In this document: in pieces, positions 1 to 6,552 of the stretch | Position numbering within the stretch: the stretch's first letter is position 1 | Layout of the letters: each line of letters begins with the position of its first letter | Assembly (NCBI GenBank): GCA_021779275.1 | Contig: JAJYAX010000001.1 | Location: 1 to 15,155, forward strand | Length of the DNA stretch: 15,155 nucleotides | DNA from: Deltaproteobacteria bacterium | GTDB lineage: Bacteria; Desulfobacterota; Desulfobulbia; Desulfobulbales; Desulfocapsaceae | Reading direction: 5' to 3' | Made by a program: the position numbers and the translations under genes | Notes under the pieces: generated by a model | What the model was told of the DNA's origin: nothing | Seen by the model: the letters and a program-made list of their open reading frames with translations, nothing else | The model's database searches: none

Positions 1-1415
1 GGTCTTTTGCCGAATCCCGCCTCGATCTGATCGGAGGCGGAGAGGGCGGCAATCTTCAGGGCCTCGGAATAGGTGGGATAGTTAAAGATATTATCGACGA
101 AAAGATCGATTTTGGCGTTGTGAAACAGGGCCAGCAGGGCGATATGGATAATCTCGGTGGCCCCGGCGCCCAGGATATGCACACCCAGGATCTCGCGGGT
201 ATCCCTGTGAACGATCATCTTCAGCAGGCCTTCGCACTCACCCGAGATCTGTCCCCGGGGCAGCTCGTCATAGAGACACCTGCCGACGACGATCTTATAT
301 CCCCGCGCCAGGGCCTCCTCTTCGGTGATCCCCACATAGGAGATCTCCGGGATGGTATAAATCCCGATGGGAAAGAGATGCGGGAAGCCGTCAGCCCTTT
401 TCTGCAGCGCATTAAAGGCGGCCAGACGCCCCTGGGTGATGGACGTGGCGGCCAGACTCGGCCAGCCGATGACGTCGCCCACCGCATAGATATCCGGCGC
501 CGAGGTCTGATACAGATCGTTTACCGTAATATAGCTCCATTCATTGCAGACAATCCCCGCCTTTTCGATATCAAGGGAGGCGGTATTGGCCTCGCGGCCC
601 AGGGCGAAAAAGAGCGTGTCGGCTCTGAACTCACGGCCGGAATCCAGCCTGAGCACGGCTTGCCCCTTTTCTTTGGCTATCACGAATTTGCCGCAATCAG
701 GTATATAATCGATATTTCCCCGGGGAAAGTTCTTTTTCAGATAATCGACGATCTCATGATCCAGGAATTTCAAGAGGCGCGATCCCGTGTCCAGCAGGGT
801 CACCTTGACGCCCAAGGCCGCAAAAATAGTGGCGTATTCCGAGCCGATCACCCCGCCCCCCAGGATCACCATGGAGCGAGGAATGGACTTCATGTTCAGG
901 ATGCTTGTGGAATCAACGATGATCTCATGATCAAACGGGATCTCCGCAGGTGTTCGTGGACGAGAACCCGTGGCAATGATGATGAACTTGCCGCCGACCA
1001 GGACCTCCTCACCGTTCAATGGTCTGACACTGATGGTCTTCGGGCCGGCAAACCTGGCGTTTCCCCGGATAATCTCGACCCCATCCCGCTGCAGCTGCCC
1101 CTCGATGATCGCATGCTCCTGCAGGCGGACATGCTGCAGACGCTGCTTCAGCCTGTCCATGGAGATCTCGGCGTCGACAAACCGGCAGGCGGAGTCCTCG
1201 GCAAAGACCTTTCGGGTCAGATGGCCGGTCAGGGAAAGGACCGCCTCGCGCAGGGTCTTGCTGGGAAAGGTCCCGGTATTGACGCAGACCCCTCCCAAGG
1301 AGCCTTCCTTTTCCAGGATCAGGACCTTTTTCCCGGATTTCGCAGCCGTCAGGGCCGCCGACAATCCTGCAGGTCCCGTCCCGATTATGAGAAAGTCATA
1401 TTCCACGGTTTTCAT
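1..1415 (-). CDS. sthA: Soluble pyridine nucleotide transhydrogenase-type flavoprotein (SthA-like), 3' end cut by window
   Basis: Product: an FAD-dependent class I pyridine nucleotide-disulfide oxidoreductase, most like soluble NAD(P)+ transhydrogenase, which balances the NADPH and NADH pools in the cytoplasm. The 471 visible residues start with a Rossmann FAD motif (IIGTGPAGLSAA, residues 10-21). The active-site stretch CVNTGTFPSK (44-53) keeps the first cysteine (C44) but has Thr49 where lipoamide dehydrogenases have the second redox cysteine. E. coli SthA has the same Cys/Thr arrangement. A second nucleotide motif (LGGGVIGSEYA) and a C-terminal dimerisation part with FNYPTYSEA follow; the catalytic His of Lpd is Tyr here, as in SthA. 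E. coli SthA is 466 residues, so only a few residues should be missing. No stop or frameshift is visible in the frame. The ATG at 1415 is the natural start, but its ribosome site is weak. The gene lies 65 bases after cbiO with no terminator between, so it may be the last gene of that operon. Alternative: a disulfide-less Lpd-like NADH oxidase. Confidence 0.85.
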   Translation of the reverse strand, partial: MKTVEYDFLIIGTGPAGLSAALTAAKSGKKVLILEKEGSLGGVCVNTGTFPSKTLREAVLSLTGHLTRKVFAEDSACRFVDAEISMDRLKQRLQHVRLQEHAIIEGQLQRDGVEIIRGNARFAGPKTISVRPLNGEEVLVGGKFIIIATGSRPRTPAEIPFDHEIIVDSTSILNMKSIPRSMVILGGGVIGSEYATIFAALGVKVTLLDTGSRLLKFLDHEIVDYLKKNFPRGNIDYIPDCGKFVIAKEKGQAVLRLDSGREFRADTLFFALGREANTASLDIEKAGIVCNEWSYITVNDLYQTSAPDIYAVGDVIGWPSLAATSITQGRLAAFNALQKRADGFPHLFPIGIYTIPEISYVGITEEEALARGYKIVVGRCLYDELPRGQISGECEGLLKMIVHRDTREILGVHILGAGATEIIHIALLALFHNAKIDLFVDNIFNYPTYSEALKIAALSASDQIEAGFGKR

Positions 1416-1480
1416 AGAAGACAGAATACCCCATGCACCGGTTTCTGGATAGAGGATTTTTACGGGTCCGGGAGGCCTGT

Positions 1481-2260
1481 TCAATGGCAGTGGGATGCCT
1501 CCTTGGCCATATGAAAATGCGAGAGATTACAACTGTGCAGCAGCTCATGGTTGGCCAGTATCTCGTCCGGTTTTCCCGAGGCGGCCAGATGATGGCCTTC
1601 GTCGAAGACATGGATACCGGTGGCGAACTTCAGGGCGAAGGCCAGGTCATGGGTCGCGGTGATCACTGTCTTGTTCTGCCCCCGCAGCTGCAGAATAAAG
1701 TCCACCAGCCAGGACTGGCTGCGCGGATCAAGGCCGATGGTGGGTTCGTCCAATAACCAGACATCGGGATTCAGGCTCAGGAGCGAGGCCAGCGCGACCC
1801 GCCGTTTCTCACCACCGGAGAGGCGGTGCGGAGCACGGTCGCGCAGTTTCTCGATCCGCAGGGCCTGGAGGGACTGGTCAACACGTTCTCTGACCTCGCC
1901 ATGGCTTATACCGAGCTGCAGCGGCGCGAAGGCAACCTCGTCCAGCACCGAGGCGCAGAACAACTGCACATCGGTGTCCTGAAAGACCAGACCTACCCGG
2001 CGGCGGAAGGCGAAATTAAAGGCATCGTCACGCAGGCGCGCCTCCGTCAGAGGTTCCCCAAAGGCGATGATCTCTCCCCGAGTCGGGAAATACAGACCAT
2101 CCAGCATCTTCAAAAGGGTAGACTTGCCGCTGCCGTTGGCACCCAGGATAACCAGGGATTCCCCGGAGCGCACGGTCAGATCGACATTTTCCAGGGCCGT
2201 CTGTTTATTGTCATAGGCAAAGGAGACATTACGGACTTCGAAAACAGGGGGGCTGGTCAA
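1481..2260 (-). CDS. cbiO: Cobalt/nickel ECF transporter ATP-binding protein CbiO
   Basis: Product: the ATPase of an ECF-type Co2+ or Ni2+ importer, on the inner face of the membrane and coupled to CbiQ. All ABC motifs are present in its 259 residues: Walker A GANGSGKST (40-48), Q-loop Gln94, signature LSGGEKR (147-153), Walker B VWLLDEP with Asp171/Glu172, and switch His204. The VFQDTDVQLF segment around the Q-loop is typical of CbiO/EcfA. The start is TTG at 2260: an in-frame TGA lies two codons upstream, and a GGAG lies 8 bases before the TTG. It follows cbiQ by 29 bases. An odd feature is the C-terminal tail of about 18 residues, with five His and two Cys (H242, C244, H248, H250, H257, C258, H259) in a position where CbiO proteins are not usually metal-rich. 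Whether the substrate is cobalt or nickel cannot be decided from this subunit. Confidence 0.93.
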   Translation of the reverse strand: MTSPPVFEVRNVSFAYDNKQTALENVDLTVRSGESLVILGANGSGKSTLLKMLDGLYFPTRGEIIAFGEPLTEARLRDDAFNFAFRRRVGLVFQDTDVQLFCASVLDEVAFAPLQLGISHGEVRERVDQSLQALRIEKLRDRAPHRLSGGEKRRVALASLLSLNPDVWLLDEPTIGLDPRSQSWLVDFILQLRGQNKTVITATHDLAFALKFATGIHVFDEGHHLAASGKPDEILANHELLHSCNLSHFHMAKEASHCH

Positions 2261-2289
2261 GGCTCATTCTCCAGATAAGGGTTCCGGGC

Positions 2290-3108
2290 TTATCGTCCCA
2301 GATAGATGATCGACACGGTAATCCCGGCAAACAAGGCGGCCCAGAGCCAGTCCCGTGGCCGCATCCGGAAGGGTTTAAAGGTGACCACCGCCCCGCGGTA
2401 CCCGCGGGATACCATGGCCAGATAGACCTCACTGCTCATATTCAACGACTTACTGAGCAGGTTGGCTCCGATGGCGGCCAGCATATGCCGCTCCTCAGAG
2501 CCCGACATCCGTCCGATCACCCGGCTCTTGCGGGACAGAAACATATCGTTGGCGATATGCAGGAGGAGATAGATATACCTGAATGTCATGCCGAGGATCA
2601 GGATAAAGACATCGGGCACCCTGAGAACACTCAGCGCACCAAGCACGGTATTCCACGGGGTTGTCAGGACCAGCAGCAGAACCACAGAGAGGGAGGTGGT
2701 GACCCGGAGCAACAGGAAGAGAACGCTCTGCGCCCCTGTCCTGGTGACTATCAGCCCCAGCGGCAGATGGAGAAGGGGCTGGCCGGGAATCAGAAACAGG
2801 GCCGGCAGGGCTATCATGCCGGTAAAAAGAGGGATTGTCAGCCAGACCCGCCGGATGAAAAAATCAGCCGGGATGGCCGAGCCCAGGGCAAGACACACCA
2901 CCAGCAGGTAGACCGCACCGATGACCCAGGGGTTGCGGGCCATGCTTACCCCTATCAGCAGGGCCAGGGTGGCCAGGACCTTCAGACGCGGATCCAGTGA
3001 CTGGAACAATCCCGGCTGCAGACTGATCGCCTCGGCAAACAATGACCGCTCCAGGGTCTGGGTAATGCCGCTGAGGGTTTTTTCCAGAAAATGGCTCTGT
3101 CTTCGCAT
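2290..3108 (-). CDS. cbiQ: Cobalt/nickel ECF transporter transmembrane protein CbiQ
   Basis: Product: the T component of the ECF metal importer, which links the ATPase to the substrate-binding CbiM in the inner membrane. It has 272 residues. The N-terminal part contains the family-typical ERSLFAEAIS...SLDPRLKV stretch (about 20-44), followed by roughly five hydrophobic segments (about 46-75, 90-108, 125-150, 165-187, 255-270). The cytoplasmic coupling region lies around 190-240 and includes MVSRGYRG (232-239), a variant of the Ala-Arg-Gly coupling motif with Ser for Ala. The ATG start at 3108 has no purine-rich ribosome site; it is kept because the N-terminal residues resemble family members and because it lies 27 bases after cbiM. 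Translational coupling within the operon is likely. A later TTG (codon 23, with GGAG upstream) would remove conserved residues and is less likely. Confidence 0.92.
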   Translation of the reverse strand: MRRQSHFLEKTLSGITQTLERSLFAEAISLQPGLFQSLDPRLKVLATLALLIGVSMARNPWVIGAVYLLVVCLALGSAIPADFFIRRVWLTIPLFTGMIALPALFLIPGQPLLHLPLGLIVTRTGAQSVLFLLLRVTTSLSVVLLLVLTTPWNTVLGALSVLRVPDVFILILGMTFRYIYLLLHIANDMFLSRKSRVIGRMSGSEERHMLAAIGANLLSKSLNMSSEVYLAMVSRGYRGAVVTFKPFRMRPRDWLWAALFAGITVSIIYLGR

Positions 3109-3135
3109 GGGATAGTTGCAGGAGAAAAAGTGGGG

Positions 3136-4251
3136 CTAAATACTTTCTTTCTGCCTACCCGCCCCCCCGGTTACCAGAAGTGTCAACAGCCAGACCATAG
3201 TCCCCACCAGCACAATCCCGAGCAAGGCCGAGAGAAGATACCCCATATTCGCATTGCCGAGGGCGGGCAGATCGTAATCGGCCAGCGGCGCTCCCCAGAG
3301 TGTGGACAATCTCTCCAGACCGGCCGGAATCGATTCCAGGCCGAGTTTGGTCAGCTCTTCAACCCCCCATTCCCCCCAGGCCGTCCCCGGCGCCAGGAGG
3401 CCAAGAGGCGAGGCAACCACCAGAACAGCCACTCCGACCCACAGCCAGCGCAGTTTCCCCATGCTCACCCCGCCGTCGCCCCCTCCTTTTTCCCCCGCCG
3501 CTTCCAAAACCTGAATATTGGAGCGTTGCAGATAGAGGATAATCAGGGCGGTCATCATTCCTTCAACAACGGATGCCACCAGCATATGGGGAATCAACAT
3601 GGCCGGAAGAGAAACGGACAGGGGATAGGGAGCATAGAGCGGCGTACCGTCGGCGGCGCTGAACAACAGGGGCTGGACGCCAAACTCCACCGCTGTAAAG
3701 AAGGCGCCGGCCGTCAGGCCCAGCCAGCCGCCAAGGGCCGCACCGATCAGTCGCCGCGGGGAGCTTGTCTCCGTCCCCTTCGTGATGGCCTGATAAACGG
3801 CTGAAGAGACATAGGGGATCACCACCGCCATATTGAAGCAATTGGCGCCGAGGGCCAGAATCCCCCCGTCGCCGAAGAAGAACGCCTGAATAATCAAGGC
3901 AATGGAGACAGCAATAACGGCGACCTCCGGCCCCAGGACGATGGCCGCCAGAGCAGCCCCGACCGCGTGTCCCGTGGTGCCGCCGGGCAGAGGGATATTG
4001 AACATCATGATGACGAAAGAGAATGCAGCCATCAGAGAAATCAGCGGTACACTGCGGGCGTTCATGGTCTGCCGGATCTTCCGGACACCCAAGCCCCAGA
4101 ACGGCAGGACCAGCAGGAACATGATCAGACTTGTCGCCGGACTGAGATAACCGTCCGGGATATGCATGGCCGATGTAAAGAGCCAGACAAAAAGAGCCAG
4201 ATAATACGTCCCCAGCCTCTTTACGGTCATTCGGGTCTCTCCTGTAAACAT
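3136..4251 (-). CDS. cbiM: Cobalt/nickel ECF transporter substrate-specific protein CbiM with C-terminal CbiN-like part
   Basis: Product: the substrate-capture (S) component of the ECF importer for Co2+ or Ni2+. From the ATG at 4251 it has 371 residues. A signal peptide (residues 1-28, ending FTSA) is followed by MHIPDGYLSP. Cleavage after that Ala would leave Met1-His2 at the mature N-terminus. The GGTTGHAVGAAL stretch then puts a His at mature position 67; His2 and His67 with the N-terminal amine are the known Ni ligands in NikM. About six or seven membrane segments follow. The C-terminal portion (GTAWGEWGVEEL ... PLADYDLPAL plus a last hydrophobic segment) resembles the CbiN/PDGLE-type extension that often replaces a separate CbiN, and no separate cbiN is present here. 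GGAGGAG lies 6 bases before the 4251 ATG; a second ATG at 4230 has AGGAG 8 bases upstream and gives 364 residues. A longer TTG start at 4362 falls on a likely -35 box and is rejected. Confidence 0.93.
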   Translation of the reverse strand: MFTGETRMTVKRLGTYYLALFVWLFTSAMHIPDGYLSPATSLIMFLLVLPFWGLGVRKIRQTMNARSVPLISLMAAFSFVIMMFNIPLPGGTTGHAVGAALAAIVLGPEVAVIAVSIALIIQAFFFGDGGILALGANCFNMAVVIPYVSSAVYQAITKGTETSSPRRLIGAALGGWLGLTAGAFFTAVEFGVQPLLFSAADGTPLYAPYPLSVSLPAMLIPHMLVASVVEGMMTALIILYLQRSNIQVLEAAGEKGGGDGGVSMGKLRWLWVGVAVLVVASPLGLLAPGTAWGEWGVEELTKLGLESIPAGLERLSTLWGAPLADYDLPALGNANMGYLLSALLGIVLVGTMVWLLTLLVTGGAGRQKESI

Positions 4252-4264
4252 ACCGTTCTCCTCC
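4239..4264 (-). promoter_or_regulatory. Two ribosome binding sites in front of cbiM
   Basis: On the minus strand GGAGGAG (4264-4258) stands 6 bases before the ATG at 4251, and AGGAG (4243-4239) stands 8 bases before an in-frame ATG at 4230. Both are good Shine-Dalgarno sites. They give two possible starts seven codons apart, and both keep the signal peptide's hydrophobic core. The upstream one is the stronger match to the anti-SD and is used for the gene call. Confidence 0.7.
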
Positions 4265-4333
4265 CTGCTGATAAGCACTTTCCGACACCGGAAAACTGAA
4301 GCGTCCGATCCCACGATTGTATAAAACGTGTTC

Positions 4334-4362
4334 AGGTTATGCCATTTCCAGAACTCTGTCAA
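4334..4362 (-). promoter_or_regulatory. Probable sigma-70 promoter of the cbiMQO(-sthA) operon
   Basis: On the minus strand a perfect TTGACA (4362-4357) is followed after 17 bases by TAACCT (4339-4334), a 3/6 match to the -10. Sliding to CATAAC with a TGG in front gives 4/6 but a 15-base spacer. The expected start of transcription is near 4327, about 75 bases before the cbiM ATG. No cobalamin riboswitch B12 box or NikR-type palindrome was found nearby. Confidence 0.45.
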
Positions 4363-4425
4363 CAGGATTTTGTGTTATGAATATTTTTTCCGTATTATTT
4401 GGTGCGAGAGGCCATTGTTTGCAGA

Positions 4426-4451
4426 TATCCTGCCCAGGGAGATGCAGGATA
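4426..4451. repeat. 8-bp perfect inverted repeat upstream of the cbiM promoter
   Basis: TATCCTGC (4426-4433) and GCAGGATA (4444-4451) are perfect complements separated by 10 bases. They lie about 65-90 bases upstream of the putative -35 of cbiM. No T-run follows on the minus strand, so this is not a classical terminator of the REC gene. It could be an operator or an RNA hairpin; an 8-bp repeat of this kind can also arise by chance in 15 kb. Confidence 0.35.
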
Positions 4452-4452
4452 C

Positions 4453-4496
4453 GTAAAGGCGGGATCAGACCCGGCCTGACGCAGCAGGCCTTTTAC
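4453..4496 (-). terminator. Hairpin cluster at the end of the REC-Cys4 gene, possible terminator
   Basis: Read on the minus strand, directly after the TAA at 4495-4493, GGCCTG and CAGGCC form a stem with a 6-base loop. A small GGG-TCTGAT-CCC hairpin follows, then GCCTTTACG. The outer arms GTAAAAGGC and GCCTTTAC could close the whole region as an alternative fold. The T-run is short, so intrinsic termination is weak on the minus strand. On the plus strand the first hairpin is followed by TTTTA, but no plus-strand gene ends here. Confidence 0.35.
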
Positions 4497-5074
4497 GATT
4501 CTTGATCTCTTTTGGTGCAGTCGGGGCATTTCACGGACAGGATGCGTGGCTCCGAATGCATCGCCGCATCCAGTGAAATCCAATTGTCATCACTGCCCTC
4601 AATTTTATGGCAGCTCTTGCAGACAGGCAAGGCCCCCTGAAGAGACTCCATCTGGTCGAGCACATAGCGAAGTTCTTCCACGGATTCGGCCAGTGACATC
4701 TGAATATGGACCAGCCGTTCCGCGACCCTGACCCTGGCCCGGAGTTCATTGTCATCAAAGGGTTTGGTCATATAGTCATCGGCCCCCATGTCAAAACCAT
4801 GCAGGATATCGTTTCTATTGTCACGGCCGGTGAGCAGGATGACATATATCGGTGTCTCTTTTTCCAGCTCCTTGACTCGCCTGCAGACCTCAACCCCATC
4901 CAGGCCCGGCATCTCCCAGTCAAGAATCGCAATCTGGGGGGCCTCCGGTTTCCGCAAGACCTCCCAGGCCTCTTTGCCGTCGCTGACACAGTCCACCCGA
5001 TATCCCCATTTTTCCAGACTGACCTGGACCATCAGACGGGTGATGTATTCATCTTCGGCAATCAAAATTTTCAT
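4493..5074 (-). CDS. Response regulator: REC domain with C-terminal four-cysteine module
   Basis: Product: a 193-residue cytoplasmic response regulator without a recognisable DNA-binding domain. The receiver (1-120) is complete: acidic Glu7/Asp8, phosphoacceptor Asp52 in LDWEMPG, Thr82 and Lys104 in the TKPF loop. A helical linker (about 115-147) leads to a C-terminal module with C152-x2-C155 (LPVCKSCHKI), Trp165, and C183-x2-C186 (VKCPDCTK). The LPVCxxCxKI...W...CPxC pattern recurs in bacterial REC and PAS proteins as a small C-terminal domain of unknown role. It looks suited to bind a metal or to form disulfides, but nothing here proves that. The ATG at 5074 has an AAGGAA a few bases upstream. 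The gene stands alone, 101 bases after the NtrC-type regulator and 241 before cbiM. It could be the output or a phosphate sink for one of the neighbouring kinases. Confidence 0.9.
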   Translation of the reverse strand: MKILIAEDEYITRLMVQVSLEKWGYRVDCVSDGKEAWEVLRKPEAPQIAILDWEMPGLDGVEVCRRVKELEKETPIYVILLTGRDNRNDILHGFDMGADDYMTKPFDDNELRARVRVAERLVHIQMSLAESVEELRYVLDQMESLQGALPVCKSCHKIEGSDDNWISLDAAMHSEPRILSVKCPDCTKRDQES

Positions 5075-5107
5075 TCCATTTTCCTTTCTGACCCATGTTA
5101 ACGGAAA

Positions 5108-5130
5108 CCACCCGGACTATGCCACCCGGA
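5108..5130. repeat. Tandem 9-bp direct repeat (CCACCCGGA) upstream of the REC-Cys4 gene
   Basis: CCACCCGGA occurs at 5108-5116 and again at 5122-5130, a 14-base period, in the 101-base gap before the REC-Cys4 gene. On that gene's strand the repeats lie 34-56 bases before its ATG, where a -35/-10 region would be expected. A GATCCG-ccatatc-CGGATC inverted repeat lies just beyond (about 5132-5150). This could be a regulator binding site, but the repeats are short. Confidence 0.35.
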
Positions 5131-5175
5131 GGATCCGCCATATCCGGATCTTTTCAAAATCAACAGTGTTGCGTC

Positions 5176-6552
5176 TCAAGAAAACATCACACCGTATTTA
5201 CTGAGAAGCTGATACAGTCTGGTCCGTGAAAGTCCGGCGATCCTGCAGGCCTCGGAGATATTATTATCTGCGACAAGTTTCAATTTCTGGACATAGTTTT
5301 TCTCATGCACCTCTTTATATTCCCGCCAGGATGCCAGCATCGTATCGAGGCCTTCGACATTCTTCCTGGTCTCGAATCCGGCCCGGGCCTGCTGAACCCT
5401 GAATTTTTCGGGCAGATGAATGGCAAAGAAGGTGGGGCCAAGCAGAGCGCCGGTGAAAACCTGTTCAATGGTCTGATACAGTTCCCTGACGTTTCCCGGC
5501 CAGTCATAGGCCATTAAGGCCTCGATAAAATCAGATGCCACGCCCTTTGTCTCCAATCCATACCGATCACACAGCCTGGCTATAAAATACGTCACCAGTT
5601 CGCGTATATCCTGAAGACGCTCCTTCAGTGGCGGCAGCTCTATGGCGAAGGCCTGCAGCCTGAAGAGAAGATCCTCCCGGAAATCACCGGTGCGGACACA
5701 GTCGCCCAGATTTCTATTGGTCGCAGTCACCAACCTGAAATCACTGTATTCATGCCTGGAGGATCCAACCGGTCTGTATTCATGCTCCTGCAGGAGACGT
5801 AAAAAGGTCTTCTGTATATTTATGGGCAGTTCGCCCACCTCATCGAGAAAAAGAGTGCCCCCGTGGGCATGCCTGACAAGGCCGTCCTGCTGTTTCTCGG
5901 CGCTGGTGAAAGCCCCTTTCACATGGCCGAATAAAATACTTTCAATCAGGGTCGCCGGCAGAGCCGCACAGTCCACCACCACGAAATTCTTATCGGCCCG
6001 GGCGCTGTTTTCGTGAATGGCCTTGGCAAAGAGTTCCTTGCCCGTTCCGGTAGCGCCAGTGATAAGCACACTGACGTCGCAGGCAGCCGCCCTGGCTACC
6101 TGATCCAGGCATTTGCTCAACGACCGGCTGCTGCCGATGATCCTGTCCCTCTTTAAGGCAACAGGAATTCCCACGACCTTCTTCTTCTCCTGCCTGTACT
6201 GAAGAGCCCTGGTGAGATGAAGCGGCAGTTCCCTGAAGACATACGGCTTCTCGATATAGCTCCAGGCCCCGCTGATTATAGCCTTCTCCGCTCCGTCGGC
6301 CTCCCCTTGACCGGTGATAATGATCACCTCCGGCGTCGATTGGGCGCCTTTAAACTGTGCCAGGTATTCCAGACCGTTGCCATCCGGCAGCTGCACATCC
6401 AGAAACACCACATCAAAAGACGTACTCTTTATTTTCTGCACACCCTCCGCCAGGGTATATGCTGTCTCGGCCCTGTGTCCGGATGCCGTAACCTGATCGG
6501 CAAGCATCTTGACCAGAATCCTGTCATCATCCACTATGAGTATATCAGCCAT
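5176..6552 (-). CDS. Sigma-54-dependent NtrC-family response regulator (REC-AAA+-Fis)
   Basis: Product: an enhancer-binding protein that, once phosphorylated, remodels sigma-54 RNA polymerase using ATP. Its 458 residues contain a receiver (1-118) with Asp8/Asp9, phosphoacceptor Asp52 (FLDVQLPDG) and Lys102. The AAA+ domain (about 138-370) has Walker A GATGTGKE (165-172), the sigma-54 contact loop GAFTSA (213-218) with Ser in place of the consensus second Gly, Walker B TLFLDE (233-238), the R-finger region FREDLLFRL and WPGNVREL. A Fis-type HTH follows (NISEACRIAGLSRTRLYQLL, 431-450). The ATG at 6552 sits inside the end of the upstream hybrid kinase gene (8-base overlap), with AGGAAGG about 9 bases before it. 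Tight coupling makes that kinase the likely partner. No clear -24/-12 promoter was seen in this window, so the regulon is unknown. Confidence 0.94.
   Translation of the reverse strand: MADILIVDDDRILVKMLADQVTASGHRAETAYTLAEGVQKIKSTSFDVVFLDVQLPDGNGLEYLAQFKGAQSTPEVIIITGQGEADGAEKAIISGAWSYIEKPYVFRELPLHLTRALQYRQEKKKVVGIPVALKRDRIIGSSRSLSKCLDQVARAAACDVSVLITGATGTGKELFAKAIHENSARADKNFVVVDCAALPATLIESILFGHVKGAFTSAEKQQDGLVRHAHGGTLFLDEVGELPINIQKTFLRLLQEHEYRPVGSSRHEYSDFRLVTATNRNLGDCVRTGDFREDLLFRLQAFAIELPPLKERLQDIRELVTYFIARLCDRYGLETKGVASDFIEALMAYDWPGNVRELYQTIEQVFTGALLGPTFFAIHLPEKFRVQQARAGFETRKNVEGLDTMLASWREYKEVHEKNYVQKLKLVADNNISEACRIAGLSRTRLYQLLSKYGVMFS

Noticed and set aside
1416..1480. Terminator or promoter between cbiO and sthA
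   Set aside because: No stem with a T-run and no recognisable -35/-10 pair in these 65 bases.
120..1514. 464-codon open frame on the plus strand
   Set aside because: It runs exactly antisense and in codon register with the SthA-like gene, whose FAD and active-site motifs are unmistakable. Its own translation is rich in Gly/Asp/Gln without any recognisable domain.
2485..3000. 171-codon plus-strand frame rich in Gln/His/Arg
   Set aside because: Antisense to cbiQ; its composition reflects the complement of Leu/Val codons in a membrane protein.
4334..4356. Sigma-54 -24/-12 site TGGCATAACCTGAAC near the cbiM promoter
   Set aside because: The -12 element lacks the essential GC at the right spacing. 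Similar near-misses around 10825 and 13290 fail on spacing too.
4252..4362. Longer cbiM reading frame starting at a TTG
   Set aside because: The TTG is the first part of the TTGACA box and has no ribosome site. The signal peptide and two good Shine-Dalgarno sites mark the starts at 4251 or 4230.
4252..4492. NikR-type GTGTTAC/GTAACAC or GTATGA/TCATAC operator, or cobalamin riboswitch upstream of cbiM
   Set aside because: A single GTGTTATG at 4371 has no matching second arm, and no B12-box-like sequence was found.
5131..5155. GATCCG/CGGATC hairpin as terminator of the NtrC-type gene
   Set aside because: On the minus strand the stem is preceded, not followed, by the A/T run. The TTTT follows only on the plus strand, where no gene ends.
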